A stretch of 64,000 bases of DNA from Parvibaculaceae bacterium PLY_AMNH_Bact1 (GTDB taxonomy: Bacteria; Pseudomonadota; Alphaproteobacteria; Parvibaculales; Parvibaculaceae). The position numbers and the translations under genes are program-made. Location of the stretch: positions 1,426,001-1,490,000 of the forward strand of contig CP126168.1 of NCBI GenBank assembly GCA_032881465.1, in the 5' to 3' direction. Numbering within the stretch: position 1 is the stretch's first letter; each line of letters starts with the position of its first letter. The notes under the pieces were generated by a model that made no database searches, was not told the DNA's origin, and was given only the letters and a program-made list of their open reading frames with translations. This document shows, in pieces, positions 1-9,127 of this stretch.

Positions 1-11
1 GGTTCCCACTA

Positions 12-1550
12 ATGTTTGGAATTCCAGTTCTATCCATCATTACTTTCCTGCCGCTTGTTGGTGCTCTGGTCATTCTCATGATCCGGGCGGACGAAGAGGT
101 TGAGGCACGCAACGCCAGATGGACGGCGTTTTGGGTGACGATGATTACCTTCATCGGCTCTCTGTCGATCTGGTTCGGTTTCGATAAGACGACAGCTGAG
201 TTCCAGTTTGTTGAGCAGGGCGAGTGGCTCGGTGGCGCGATCAATTACCATATGGGTGTTGATGGCATTTCCATGCTGTTTGTGATCTTGACCACGTTCC
301 TGATGCCGTTCTGCATTCTAGCGAGCTGGGAGGCGATCCAGACCCGCGTGAAGGAATACATGATCGCGTTCTTGATCCTGGAAACGCTGATGATCGGCGT
401 GTTCTGTTCCCTGGATCTGGTACTCTTCTACCTCTTCTTTGAAGCTGGCCTCATTCCGATGTTCCTGATCATCGGTGTCTGGGGGGGCGCGCGGCGCGTC
501 TATGCGAGCTTCAAATTCTTCCTCTACACTCTGGCAGGCTCCGTTCTCATGCTGCTGGCCATTATGGCTATGTACTGGCAGGTCGGCACGACGGATATCC
601 CAACGCTGCTGGCATATGACTTCCCTGCAGGCATGCAGACCTGGCTATGGCTTGCTTTCTTTGCTTCCTTCGCGGTGAAGATGCCCATGTGGCCCGTACA
701 CACCTGGCTGCCGGACGCTCACGTGGAAGCGCCGACAGCGGGCTCAGTGATCCTGGCGGGCATCCTGCTGAAGATGGGCGGCTACGGTTTCTTACGGTTC
801 TCTCTGCCTATGTTCCCCATTGCGTCTGACCTTTTCGCGCCGATGGTCTTTGGATTGTCAGTGGTCGCGATCATCTACACGTCGCTGGTGGCCTTGGTGC
901 AGGAGGATATGAAGAAGCTGATTGCATACTCCTCCGTCGCTCATATGGGCTTCGTGACCATGGGGATCTTTGCGGCGACGACCCAGGGCGTGCAGGGTGG
1001 CATTTTTCAGATGCTCTCCCACGGATGGGTCTCAGGCGCGCTCTTCCTTTGTGTCGGCGTGGTCTATGACCGCATGCACACGCGTGAGATTGCTGCCTAT
1101 GGCGGTCTTGTCAGCCGCATGCCGATCTATGCGTTTGCCTTCATGATCTTCACCATGGCGAATGTCGGCCTGCCGGGCACAAGTGGGTTCGTCGGCGAGT
1201 TCCTCACCATTGTTGGGGTGTTTCAGGTGAACTCCTGGGTCGCTCTTTTGGCAGCAACTGGGGTGATCCTGTCGGCCTGCTACGCGCTTTACCTCTACCG
1301 CCGGGTTGTTTTCGGTGAGCTGGAAAAAGACACGTTGAAGAACATCAAAGACGTGAGCCCGCGGGAGCTCGCAACATTGGCGCCACTTATCGTTGCGACA
1401 CTTTTCTTTGGTGTGTATCCGCTGCCAATTCTGGATGTGACCGCCGTGTCCGTCGACAATCTGGTAGCCAACTACCAAGCCGCTGTGGAGGCCCATGAAG
1501 TGGCCGGTGGTGGAACATTTGACTTTGCTTGGGCTGGCTTAGGCCGCTAA
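12..1550 (+). CDS. nuoM: NADH-quinone oxidoreductase subunit M
   Basis: This is the proton-pumping, antiporter-like membrane subunit M (ND4 homologue) of respiratory complex I. The 512-residue protein has the usual family length and consists almost entirely of hydrophobic helices. The two residues central to the pump channel are visible: Glu144 in the FFEAGLIPM stretch and a Lys near 223 in [17 protein letters not shown], which is the family signature. The start is the ATG near the window edge. nuoN follows 29 nt after the stop once its start is corrected. nuoL and the rest of the nuo operon presumably lie just upstream, outside the window (inference). Identification is secure. Confidence 0.97.
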   Translation: MFGIPVLSIITFLPLVGALVILMIRADEEVEARNARWTAFWVTMITFIGSLSIWFGFDKTTAEFQFVEQGEWLGGAINYHMGVDGISMLFVILTTFLMPFCILASWEAIQTRVKEYMIAFLILETLMIGVFCSLDLVLFYLFFEAGLIPMFLIIGVWGGARRVYASFKFFLYTLAGSVLMLLAIMAMYWQVGTTDIPTLLAYDFPAGMQTWLWLAFFASFAVKMPMWPVHTWLPDAHVEAPTAGSVILAGILLKMGGYGFLRFSLPMFPIASDLFAPMVFGLSVVAIIYTSLVALVQEDMKKLIAYSSVAHMGFVTMGIFAATTQGVQGGIFQMLSHGWVSGALFLCVGVVYDRMHTREIAAYGGLVSRMPIYAFAFMIFTMANVGLPGTSGFVGEFLTIVGVFQVNSWVALLAATGVILSACYALYLYRRVVFGELEKDTLKNIKDVSPRELATLAPLIVATLFFGVYPLPILDVTAVSVDNLVANYQAAVEAHEVAGGGTFDFAWAGLGR

Positions 1551-1579
1551 CGCGCAAGACGTCTGGAGATACAAAGACT

Positions 1580-3076
1580 ATGGAAACCGCCCTCGCCATG
1601 CCGGACTTAGGTCCCGCCCTTGCGGAAATCATCCTCGCTGCCGGTGCAATGGCGCTGCTCATGTTGGGTGTGTTCAGAGGTGATGGATCAAGCCGTGCGG
1701 TGAGCATTGGGTCCATTGCGCTGCTTATTGTGGCGGGCTTCGCAGTGGTCAGCCAGCCGGACGAGCGGGTCCTGACCTTTGGTGGCGCCTTTGTGATGGA
1801 TGGCTTTGCCATTGTCATGAAGTGTCTCGTGCTCGCAGGCTCAGCAGTCGCCATCGTTATGGCGCAAGGCTTTATGGCGCGCGAAAATATTGACCGGTTT
1901 GAGTTTCCTGTTCTGATCCTCCTTGCCACACTTGGCATGTTGATGATGGTCTCTGCGAACGGGTTGATCGCGCTCTATATGGGGCTGGAGCTGCAGAGCC
2001 TGGCGCTCTACGTCGTTGCTTCTTTCCATCGTGACAACACGCGCTCTACAGAAGCAGGCCTCAAATACTTCGTCCTTGGCGCGCTTGCCTCAGGCATGCT
2101 GCTTTACGGGTCATCGTTGATTTACGGCTTCTCTGGCACCACAAACTTTGATGTGCTCGCTGGCGTTATTGCGCTGAACGGCATGTCGACTGGCCTCATT
2201 TTTGGCCTGGTCTTCCTGCTTGCAGGTCTTGCCTTCAAAATCTCTGCCGTGCCGTTCCATATGTGGACACCGGATGTGTATGAGGGGGCGCCGACGCCTG
2301 TAACGGCCTTCTTCGCTGCAGCACCTAAGATCGCAGCCATGGCGCTCTTCCTGCGTGTCATGTATGGCGGTTTCGCAGATGCTGTCTTCCAATGGCAGCA
2401 GGTGGTCGTTTTCATCTCAATCGCTTCAATGGTGCTGGGTGCCTTCGCGGCGATCGGTCAAACCAACATCAAACGACTGATGGCCTACTCGTCCATCGGG
2501 CATATGGGCTTCGCGCTTGTGGGCCTCGCGGCTGGCACACCCGAAGGCGTGAAGGGCGTGGTGATCTATCTCACCATCTATCTGATCATGAATGCAGGCG
2601 TCTTCTGCTGCATCCTCGCTATGCGCCACAAGGAAGGCCCGGTTGAAGAGATATCAGACCTGGCTGGTCTGTCGCAGAACCAGCCCATGCTGGCTGCTGT
2701 CTTCGCTATGCTCATGTTCTCGCTTGCAGGTATTCCGCCGCTTGCTGGGTTCTTTGCAAAATTCTATGTCTTCCTCGCTGCGATCAATGCCGGGCTGTAT
2801 GCTCTTGCGATCATTGGTGTTTTGGCGAGTGTCGTTGGAGCCTTCTACTATCTCCGCGTTGTGAAGATCATCTATTTCGACGATCCAGCCCCAGCATTTG
2901 CCGGGCCCATGGGGTCGGAAATCAGAGCTGTTCTGGCGGTATCGGCCTTGTTCACGCTCTTGTTTATTCTTTATCCAACGCCTGTTTTGAAGATGGCGGA
3001 AGGCGCTGCAAACTCTTTGGTGCCGACTGTGGAAGCAGCTGAAGCGCCAGCGGCATCCACCGAGACTGCACACTAG
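1580..3076 (+). CDS. nuoN: NADH-quinone oxidoreductase subunit N
   Basis: This is complex I antiporter-like membrane subunit N (ND2 homologue), the last nuo gene. An in-frame GTG/ATG extension reaches back to 1529 and overlaps nuoM. The ATG at 1580 is chosen because it has a GGAGA ribosome site about 10 nt upstream and gives the family length (498 residues, [10 protein letters not shown] start). Visible marks are the acidic helix residue in [13 protein letters not shown] and the channel Lys in [21 protein letters not shown]. The gene is followed after only 3 nt by birA, so it is almost certainly co-transcribed with it. Confidence 0.96.
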   Translation: METALAMPDLGPALAEIILAAGAMALLMLGVFRGDGSSRAVSIGSIALLIVAGFAVVSQPDERVLTFGGAFVMDGFAIVMKCLVLAGSAVAIVMAQGFMARENIDRFEFPVLILLATLGMLMMVSANGLIALYMGLELQSLALYVVASFHRDNTRSTEAGLKYFVLGALASGMLLYGSSLIYGFSGTTNFDVLAGVIALNGMSTGLIFGLVFLLAGLAFKISAVPFHMWTPDVYEGAPTPVTAFFAAAPKIAAMALFLRVMYGGFADAVFQWQQVVVFISIASMVLGAFAAIGQTNIKRLMAYSSIGHMGFALVGLAAGTPEGVKGVVIYLTIYLIMNAGVFCCILAMRHKEGPVEEISDLAGLSQNQPMLAAVFAMLMFSLAGIPPLAGFFAKFYVFLAAINAGLYALAIIGVLASVVGAFYYLRVVKIIYFDDPAPAFAGPMGSEIRAVLAVSALFTLLFILYPTPVLKMAEGAANSLVPTVEAAEAPAASTETAH

Positions 3077-3079
3077 AGA

Positions 3080-3862
3080 ATGCCAGACGCTCTCGCGGTT
3101 CCTGCAGGCTACAAGCTGAACCGGCACGGCGAGATTGACTCCACCAATGAAGAAGCCAAACGCCTCGCAGCCAGCGGTGTGTCGGGGCCTGTCTGGATTG
3201 TCGCCGATACTCAGACTGCAGGCCGGGGCAGGCGAGGTCGCGCTTGGACATCTCCCATTGGCAATCTCATGTGCACGCTCCTGCTGCGCCCGGGGTGTGG
3301 CCCTGCAGAAGCTGGCGAACTTTCCTTTGTGGCGGGCTTGGCACTCCACGATGCGGCGTCACAACTCTTGTCTGACGAGGTCTCCTCCAAAGTGAGCCTC
3401 AAATGGCCGAACGACCTCCTGATAGATGGCAAGAAGGCTAGTGGTATTCTTCTGGAGTCAGAAAGTGCGGGCGGTTTGGAAGTAAGCTGGCTGGCCATTG
3501 GCATTGGTTTGAACCTGGTTCATTTCCCCAACGACACGCCATACCCTGCGACAAGCCTTCAGGCAGAAAGCGGCGTCGTTTATAGCGTCGGATATGCATT
3601 AACCGCGCTCGCGGCCGCATTTGATAAATGGTACGCGACCTGGCAGCAGCCAGGTGGGTTTAACGCTATCAGGGAAGCCTGGTTGAAGAGCGCGCGGGGT
3701 GTCGGGCAAAAGATCACTGTGCGCCTTGCTGATGAAACGCTTGTCGGGACGTTTGAAGGTCTGTCGGAAGATGGAGCATTGCAATTGCGGTTGCCCTCGG
3801 GGGCACGTCAGCAAATAGCTGCGGGCGACGTCTTTTTTGGCGCCGGCGGCGGTAGCCGGTAA
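3080..3862 (+). CDS. birA: Biotin--[acetyl-CoA-carboxylase] ligase (monofunctional)
   Basis: Biotin protein ligase makes biotinyl-AMP and transfers biotin to the BCCP subunit of acetyl-CoA carboxylase. The biotinyl-AMP loop GRGRRGRAW sits at residues 48-56 and the catalytic KWPNDL at 108-113. The protein (260 residues) begins directly at the ligase domain, so it lacks the N-terminal helix-turn-helix of the E. coli repressor form and should not be a transcriptional regulator. It starts 3 nt after nuoN and ends 8 nt before rnj. In many alphaproteobacteria a type III pantothenate kinase (coaX) lies between birA and rnj. It is absent here. Confidence 0.95.
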   Translation: MPDALAVPAGYKLNRHGEIDSTNEEAKRLAASGVSGPVWIVADTQTAGRGRRGRAWTSPIGNLMCTLLLRPGCGPAEAGELSFVAGLALHDAASQLLSDEVSSKVSLKWPNDLLIDGKKASGILLESESAGGLEVSWLAIGIGLNLVHFPNDTPYPATSLQAESGVVYSVGYALTALAAAFDKWYATWQQPGGFNAIREAWLKSARGVGQKITVRLADETLVGTFEGLSEDGALQLRLPSGARQQIAAGDVFFGAGGGSR

Positions 3863-3870
3863 GGTAAGCC

Positions 3871-5550
3871 ATGGATCGCAATTCACCTGATAATGCTGAG
3901 CTGGTGTTCGTGCCTCTAGGGGGCACGGGGGAAATCGGCATGAACCTGAATCTCTACGGGTTCGGGACGGAAGAGGACCGCAAGTGGATCATGGTGGATC
4001 TCGGCGTCACCTTCTCTGATGGCCGAACGCCGGGCGTAGACGTGATTATGCCGGACCCCACCTTTATTGAAGAGCATCGGCAGGATCTGATTGCCATTGT
4101 CCTGACCCACGCCCATGAAGATCATATCGGGGCTGTCGCACATCTCTGGCCAAAGCTCAGGTGCCCGGTCTACGCAACTCCGTTCACCGCGGAGCTTGTG
4201 AAAGGCAAGCTGATAGAGGCCGGGATTGAGCAGGAGGTCCCTTTGAATATTGTGGACCTCGGTGCGCAGTTTGACCTTGGGCCCTTTGATATCGAATTCG
4301 TCACGCTAACCCACTCAATCCCCGAGCCCAATGCATTGGCCATCCGCACACCGCTTGGCACCGTCATGCATACTGGCGATTGGAAAATCGACCCGGGCCC
4401 GGTAATCGGGGAGACGCTAGACAGCAAGCGTCTGGCCGAAATTGGGGAAGAAGGCGTGCGCGCAATTGTCTGCGACAGCACCAATGTGTTTACCCCGGGC
4501 GAGGCGGGCTCTGAAGCAGACGTGGCGACCAGCCTTACAGACCTTATCGGCGGGCTCGATGGCCGTGTGGTGGTAACGACTTTCGCCTCAAACGTTGCTC
4601 GGCTGGAAAGTATCATTCGCGCGGCAGAGGCGAACGGTCGGCACGTTGTCCTGGCAGGCCGGTCTATGTTCCGTGTGATCGCCGCCGCGCGTGATACGGG
4701 GCATCTTAAGAACTTGCCCCCCTTTGTTGAGGCGGCGGACGCAGGCTACTTGCCTAAAGACAAAGTGCTGTTCCTTTGTACGGGCTCTCAAGGTGAACCG
4801 CGAGCCGCGCTTGCGCGCATCGCAGCGGACGCGCATCGCGACATTGTCCTGGAAGAGGGCGACACGGTGATCTTCTCTTCGCGGATTATCCCGGGGAATG
4901 ATGTTGCCATCTTTGAGATGCAAAACGACCTTGCGCGGGCCGGTGTTAGAGTGATTACGGAGAAAGATCATTTTGTTCATGTCTCCGGTCACCCCTGTCG
5001 CGATGAACTGACGGCCATGTATCAATGGATCAAACCTGAACTCGCAATCCCGGTTCATGGCGAAGCCCGGCATCTCCTGGAGCACGCAGCTCTTGCCAAA
5101 GAGTTGCAGGTGCCAGAGACGCTGGTTATCCAGAATGGGGATATGGTCCGCCTCGCACCTGGCGCTGCCGAAGTGGTGGATGAGGTGCCGTCTGGCCGGG
5201 TTGTCATGGACGGGGATGTCCTTGTCCCGTCCTGGGATGCGGGTATTCAGGAACGTCGGCGTTTGGGCTTTGCCGGTGCCGTCTTCGTTTCCGTTGCAAT
5301 CAACGAAAAAGGTGCTGTGCAAGGGGATCCAGAGATCCGCTTAATTGGACTGCCCGAACGGGACAATTACGGTGTGCGTTTTGATGAACGCGCCTACGAC
5401 GCCTTAGATAGCGCTCTTGATCAATTGCCGCAGCGGAAACGGAAAGATGAGGCGCAGGTAGGCGAGTATCTGCGCCGGGCTGTTCGTGGTGCTATCCGCA
5501 AGGAATGGGGCAAAAAGGCCGCTGTCGAAGTGGTCGTCACAAGGGTCTAG
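3871..5550 (+). CDS. rnj: Ribonuclease J
   Basis: This is a beta-CASP metallo-beta-lactamase ribonuclease with 5'-exo and endonuclease activity in mRNA decay and rRNA maturation. The zinc-binding HAHEDH motif is at residues 80-85, with further metal ligands in the HTGDWK and HVSGHP stretches. At 559 residues it has the standard length for the alphaproteobacterial enzyme, including the C-terminal domain. The ATG at 3871 is preceded by a TAAGG-type ribosome site. It lies in the nuo-birA transcription unit. A 122-nt gap without a clear gene follows before mce. Confidence 0.95.
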   Translation: MDRNSPDNAELVFVPLGGTGEIGMNLNLYGFGTEEDRKWIMVDLGVTFSDGRTPGVDVIMPDPTFIEEHRQDLIAIVLTHAHEDHIGAVAHLWPKLRCPVYATPFTAELVKGKLIEAGIEQEVPLNIVDLGAQFDLGPFDIEFVTLTHSIPEPNALAIRTPLGTVMHTGDWKIDPGPVIGETLDSKRLAEIGEEGVRAIVCDSTNVFTPGEAGSEADVATSLTDLIGGLDGRVVVTTFASNVARLESIIRAAEANGRHVVLAGRSMFRVIAAARDTGHLKNLPPFVEAADAGYLPKDKVLFLCTGSQGEPRAALARIAADAHRDIVLEEGDTVIFSSRIIPGNDVAIFEMQNDLARAGVRVITEKDHFVHVSGHPCRDELTAMYQWIKPELAIPVHGEARHLLEHAALAKELQVPETLVIQNGDMVRLAPGAAEVVDEVPSGRVVMDGDVLVPSWDAGIQERRRLGFAGAVFVSVAINEKGAVQGDPEIRLIGLPERDNYGVRFDERAYDALDSALDQLPQRKRKDEAQVGEYLRRAVRGAIRKEWGKKAAVEVVVTRV

Positions 5551-5672
5551 TCGTTCATTTTGTCGCATTTCCGGACGGTGAACCGGGGCCACTTCACCTG
5601 GAAATGCTCAGGCGCTTGCCGCCACACCCGCATCGGCCTAAATAGAAGCTTGGGATTTACGAGGAGTTACAA

Positions 5673-6077
5673 ATGCTGGGTCAACTAAACCATGTTGCCA
5701 TTGCCGTGCCAAACATCGCCGAGGCGGCAGAAATGTATAAGGTAAAGTTCGGTGCCAAAGTATCCGGACAAGTGCCCCAACCGGACCATGGCGTGACAAC
5801 CGTGTTTGTTGATCTGGGCAACACAAAACTCGAACTGCTTGAACCCTTGGGGGAGGATTCACCTATCGCGGGCTTCCTCGCGAAAAACCCCAAAGGAGGC
5901 ATCCATCATATCTGTGTCGAGGTGGATGACATTGATGCGGCCTGCGAGCAGGTCACCGACCATGGCGTGACCATCACCGGCACAGGCAAGCCAAGGATCG
6001 GCGCGCATGGGAAACCGGTTGTCTTCCTGCACCCGAAAGACCTGTTTGGGACGTTGGTTGAACTGGAACAGGCATAA
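5673..6077 (+). CDS. mce: Methylmalonyl-CoA epimerase
   Basis: This enzyme interconverts the (R) and (S) epimers of methylmalonyl-CoA in propionyl-CoA catabolism. It belongs to the vicinal oxygen chelate (glyoxalase) fold. The 134-residue protein has the family start MLGQLNHVAIAV with the metal-ligand His7, the internal GIHHICVEVDD strand with a second His, and the terminal ELVEL-type strand (GTLVELEQA) with the metal-ligand Glu. A clear GAGGAG-type ribosome site precedes the ATG. The following DUF1467 gene is 6 nt away. Confidence 0.94.
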   Translation: MLGQLNHVAIAVPNIAEAAEMYKVKFGAKVSGQVPQPDHGVTTVFVDLGNTKLELLEPLGEDSPIAGFLAKNPKGGIHHICVEVDDIDAACEQVTDHGVTITGTGKPRIGAHGKPVVFLHPKDLFGTLVELEQA

Positions 6078-6083
6078 CCGCCC

Positions 6084-6359
6084 ATGACCCTTGTTAGCGG
6101 ATTTGCGACCTACGCCATTATCTGGTGGTTGACGCTCTTCGTCGTCTTGCCGTTTGGCATTGTCACCCAGGAAGAAGTGGGAGACGTGGAGGAGGGGTCC
6201 GCGCCGAGCGCCCCTGTCCGACCTCAGATTATCCGAAAAGTCCTCATCACAACGGTGGTCTCCGCGATTGTCTTTGCAGGCGTTTACTGGTTTCTGGAAC
6301 ATAGCGGTGTCGGTCTGGACGACATGCCGTTCGCGCCCACATTTGATGAGAAGTACTAA
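6084..6359 (+). CDS. DUF1467 family small membrane protein
   Basis: This is a 91-residue protein with two predicted membrane helices (about residues 8-27 and 54-73) separated by an acidic and proline-containing loop. The pattern, with WWLTLFVVLPFGI in helix 1 and a terminal Asp/Phe-rich tail, is that of the DUF1467 family. This family is habitually found between mce and proS in alphaproteobacteria. Its function is unknown. The stop codon overlaps the stop of the convergent gene on the other strand by 4 nt, so no terminator fits between them. Confidence 0.88.
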   Translation: MTLVSGFATYAIIWWLTLFVVLPFGIVTQEEVGDVEEGSAPSAPVRPQIIRKVLITTVVSAIVFAGVYWFLEHSGVGLDDMPFAPTFDEKY

Positions 6360-7000
6360 TCTCGGGGCTGATAGCCCAGATATCGGTCGGGAAGCTTGCA
6401 GATCCGCTTCATCCGCGTGTCCCCGTCGATGACGGGATAGGTCCACACAAGCGTGTCACCCTCCATGCGGCGTGTGACGATGGTGAAGGGCAGGCCGAAG
6501 GGGCTGAATTCCATCACACCCTCATCATTGAATTCAATAGACGCTAACGTGTTCATGCAGCTGGGGGGCTCCACGTCCCGCGATCCATTTGAGAGCGTCC
6601 CATCGGTATGAAAATCGTGGATAATGCCCGATGAGGTGACAACGGTCCGATCACCACATTGTTCAATGCGTTCCACATGGCCCACGGCCCCTGTTTCAGC
6701 GAGCCACAGGCCACGCATGTCAACGACACCCTCAGCAAGCGGCTCTGTGCAGGTCGCTAGTATGGGCTTCGGGAAGCTCTCCCACCCACAACTGGGTGTA
6801 TAGGCCTTGGGGACCTGAGACGCGGTGAGGCCGGATCCATCGAGCGCTGGCAGATCGCAATAGTCGATGAGTGACGCATCGCCGTCGAAGATGCTGACAT
6901 CCGTCGTATCCGCAGGGCGGGGTGCCAGAAAAAGGAAACTACCAAAGCCTCCAACGGCCAACACCAGAAACAGCGCTATGAAGCCGATCAATTTTTTCAC
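6356..7000 (-). CDS. Hypothetical membrane-anchored periplasmic protein
   Basis: I do not recognise this 214-residue protein. It starts at a GTG with an AGAAGGA ribosome site (7008-7014) 7 nt upstream. Residues 4-26 form a hydrophobic signal anchor (LIGFIALFLVLAVGG), after which the chain is soluble and presumably periplasmic. It contains several Cys (in YCDLP, SCGWE, ATCTE, QCGD, SCMN and RICKLP), enough for disulfides. The C-terminal half looks beta-rich. It is monocistronic, converges on DUF1467, and has a good promoter with a palindrome in the spacer. Confidence 0.75.
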   Translation of the reverse strand: MKKLIGFIALFLVLAVGGFGSFLFLAPRPADTTDVSIFDGDASLIDYCDLPALDGSGLTASQVPKAYTPSCGWESFPKPILATCTEPLAEGVVDMRGLWLAETGAVGHVERIEQCGDRTVVTSSGIIHDFHTDGTLSNGSRDVEPPSCMNTLASIEFNDEGVMEFSPFGLPFTIVTRRMEGDTLVWTYPVIDGDTRMKRICKLPDRYLGYQPRD

Positions 7001-7028
7001 TGCAAGTCCTTCTTATAAGTGAGGCACT

Positions 7029-7056
7029 ATCGTACTATTGGCATATATAGTGTCAA
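7029..7056 (-). promoter_or_regulatory. Promoter with palindrome for the hypothetical gene ending at 6356
   Basis: Read on the minus strand, a perfect -35 TTGACA (7051-7056) and a -10 TACGAT (7029-7034) are separated by 16 nt, about 29 nt before the GTG at 7000. The spacer carries an inverted repeat ACTAT-N8-ATAGT (7034-7051), nested in a wider CACTAT...ATAGTG pair (7025-7052). An operator inside the spacer suggests repressor control. No regulator gene is adjacent. Function is inferred from position. Confidence 0.6.
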
Positions 7057-7464
7057 TATATTTAGCGTATGGCGGAAATGCAGGCAAAAAAAAGCAAGGC
7101 GCGTTTCCACGACCTTGCTGCAGTCATCCCATCTGGCGCTTCGATCAGGTTTTTCCCGGAAGCCGAGCGTGATGTGGTCCGCTCTTGGCCAGATGTGTCC
7201 TCCCTAGACTTGGGTTTAATGCCCAGCCCCTTTTTATGGTGAGGGAATATATCGACCGTTTTCCTGTGAGTCACGCAATTTTGGAACCTTTTTGTGCGGT
7301 TCTCGGAACGATTCTAATTCAATCCAAAACCGGAGAACCGGGTCGGTGAGCCTCGGCCCATCTCCCTGATCACCCGCAATCTGACAGGCTGCAGAAATCG
7401 CGGATTGAAGGGCTTTGAAGTTTGCTACGGTCACACAAAACGAAGATCTACTGGGAGAGGGTAC
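7057..7464. other. Intergenic region, no convincing gene
   Basis: About 400 nt separate the minus-strand hypothetical gene from the SDR gene. Two small open frames almost tile it: a plus-strand 57-codon frame from ATG 7069 to TGA 7242 and a minus-strand 66-codon frame 7434-7234 (GTG start). They converge with a 9-nt overlap. Neither has a Shine-Dalgarno sequence or a recognisable relative, so I do not call either. The region could be remnant coding sequence or plain promoter DNA for the SDR gene. Confidence 0.4.
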
Positions 7465-8229
7465 ATGGAAAAGGTCTGTTTGGTTTTGGGGGCGGGCGCC
7501 GGTATTGGCGGGAGTGTTGGCCGCAGGTTTGCGGGCGATGGATATTATTCAGTCCTCTGTCGACGGAGCGACCAGAGCGGATTGGATAAGATGGTTGAGC
7601 AAATCGGGACCGAGGGAGGCAAGGCAAAGGGACATCTTCTGGACGCGACGGAGCCCGACGTGATCGAGGATCTGATTGTTCAGACAGAACAGGATACAGG
7701 TCCCATCGATACGGTGGTTTTCAACCTAGGCGCCCAGATCGGCAATCGGTCTATCACGGACACCAGCTACAAAGCTTTTGAAAGATGTTGGCGTATCGCG
7801 ACCTTTTCCCTGTTTCGGCTCGCTCACACAATTGCGCCGATCATGGCGGAGCGGGGCAACGGCAATATTCTCGTCACGTCGGCGACTGCTGCTGTCCGTG
7901 GAAACGCGGGTCAGCATGCGCACGCGGCGGCTGTGGGCGGTCGGCGCATGCTGTGCCAGTCTCTCAATGCTGAACTGGCGCCTCAGGGCATCCACGTGGC
8001 GCATGTCCTGGTTGATGGGGCTGTTGATGCACCAGACACACTGGGCAAACTACTCGGACCAGAGGCATTCCAGAAACTCCGCGAGGAGCGGGGCTTGGAA
8101 CATGATGGCTTATTACTGCCTGAGAAAATAGCCGAAACCTACCTCCATCTCGCCCAGCAACACCGCAGCGCTTGGACCCACGAGATAGATCTGCGATCAT
8201 TCTCAGATCAGCCTTGGTGGAACACCTGA
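7465..8229 (+). CDS. SDR-family protein lacking the catalytic Tyr/Lys
   Basis: The fold is that of a short-chain dehydrogenase/reductase (254 residues). It has a glycine-rich dinucleotide loop GAGAGIG at residues 9-15, NLGA (87-90) in place of NNAG, and a conserved GIHVAHVLVDG strand. The ATG at 7465 is chosen over the longer frame from 7405 because GGGAGAGG precedes it by about 4 nt and the SDR fold begins there. The Ser (139, in VTSAT) is present. The position of the catalytic Tyr holds His153 and that of the Lys holds Val157 (HAAAV instead of YxxxK). It is therefore unlikely to be a standard oxidoreductase. It could bind NAD(P) without turnover or use different chemistry. It stands alone. 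Confidence 0.85.
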   Translation: MEKVCLVLGAGAGIGGSVGRRFAGDGYYSVLCRRSDQSGLDKMVEQIGTEGGKAKGHLLDATEPDVIEDLIVQTEQDTGPIDTVVFNLGAQIGNRSITDTSYKAFERCWRIATFSLFRLAHTIAPIMAERGNGNILVTSATAAVRGNAGQHAHAAAVGGRRMLCQSLNAELAPQGIHVAHVLVDGAVDAPDTLGKLLGPEAFQKLREERGLEHDGLLLPEKIAETYLHLAQQHRSAWTHEIDLRSFSDQPWWNT

Positions 8230-8534
8230 CAGGTAATCGCGGTCAGCCCAGAAATGGCGAATTGAATTGATGGGCTGATTGTCAGTACACCATGTTTTTA
8301 TGTCGCAGGTGGTTGTCGAGCGCCTCCTGTTGTTCTGCCTACGGAATAGGTGCTAAGACTGATCTTCAGCGTGTTATCCACAATTCATCTGAGCCATTGA
8401 AGCCGCCGGTTTTGTTGAAAAGGCCCGATTTTCAATAGGTTTTTGTAATTGGAGATGATATCTCGCCAAATTTATTGAAAGACGGTTAACCCCAAGACAG
8501 GACTCCTTAAAGGGTTGGACGTTAGGATGCTCTC
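8230..8534. other. Intergenic region with a DnaA box and an AT-rich hairpin
   Basis: These 305 nt contain no gene I can support. They hold a consensus DnaA box TTATCCACA at 8374-8382 and an inverted repeat TTGAAAA-N7-TTTTCAA at 8415-8435. The downstream part is A/T-rich up to the weak AGGA ribosome site of the next gene. The rest shows nothing I recognise. Confidence 0.5.
8374..8382 (+). promoter_or_regulatory. DnaA-box consensus sequence
   Basis: TTATCCACA is an exact match to the consensus DnaA box, between the SDR gene and the 153-residue hypothetical gene. A single box does not make an origin. It may act in DnaA titration or transcriptional control. A 9-mer of this kind is expected by chance about once per two windows of this size. 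Confidence 0.4.
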
Positions 8535-8996
8535 ATGAACGATCAAGCACAAATGGCAGCTGTTCTCCTCGCGGGATTTTTCGCGACGGGTGATCCCGTG
8601 CCACAGGAGGCAGGCCTTGCCGGGGCAGATATCCTGACATCACGGGCAAAACCGGAGATCGTTGAGATCAGCTCAGGAAGCTGTGCAATTGTGACCGCTC
8701 ACCAGCCGCGCGAAGACGTGGCCTTTAAATCAGGTGTCACAATCAATGGCGCCAAGACTGTTCCTGCCAATATTGCACACACTGATGTCTACGCGCTGCG
8801 CCCCATCTATGAGTTCGATGTGCGTATTAACCCGCTCCCAAATAGCTCCATAGCGGTTACACCTCGCATGGATGTCGCGACAGTGACTTATGAGCCAGAG
8901 AATGGCCGGATCATGCTGGATGGCCAGGAACTGGTCTGGATGCACGAAAATGCCCTCCGTGCTGCCTGTGAGAGCCACACCAGCGTGACCCCTTAA
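8535..8996 (+). CDS. Hypothetical protein
   Basis: This 153-residue protein is unrecognised. AGGA lies 7 nt before the ATG. The N-terminus has a short hydrophobic stretch (MAAVLLAGFFATG, about residues 7-19) that is too weak for a confident signal peptide. The rest alternates short polar and hydrophobic segments, suggesting a mostly beta fold. There are two Cys (GSCAI and RAACES). It lies 131 nt upstream of the secreted NlpC/P60-like gene, in the same direction. A functional link is only positional. Confidence 0.65.
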   Translation: MNDQAQMAAVLLAGFFATGDPVPQEAGLAGADILTSRAKPEIVEISSGSCAIVTAHQPREDVAFKSGVTINGAKTVPANIAHTDVYALRPIYEFDVRINPLPNSSIAVTPRMDVATVTYEPENGRIMLDGQELVWMHENALRAACESHTSVTP

Positions 8997-9127
8997 CCGG
9001 GTTCTCTCGGTCACAATCCCTCGATTTCCCGCGACTTTTCCCGAGTTTTCTTGACTCTTGCCCGTCTGTTTTGGAGGCTGGCCCAGCAATCGCGTCATAG
9101 GTGGGGTACGGAAAAGGGGCAATGGGG

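Noticed and set aside
8374-8382. Replication origin near the DnaA box
   Set aside because: There is only one exact box, no AT-rich unwinding element with box cluster, and no origin-type neighbour genes.
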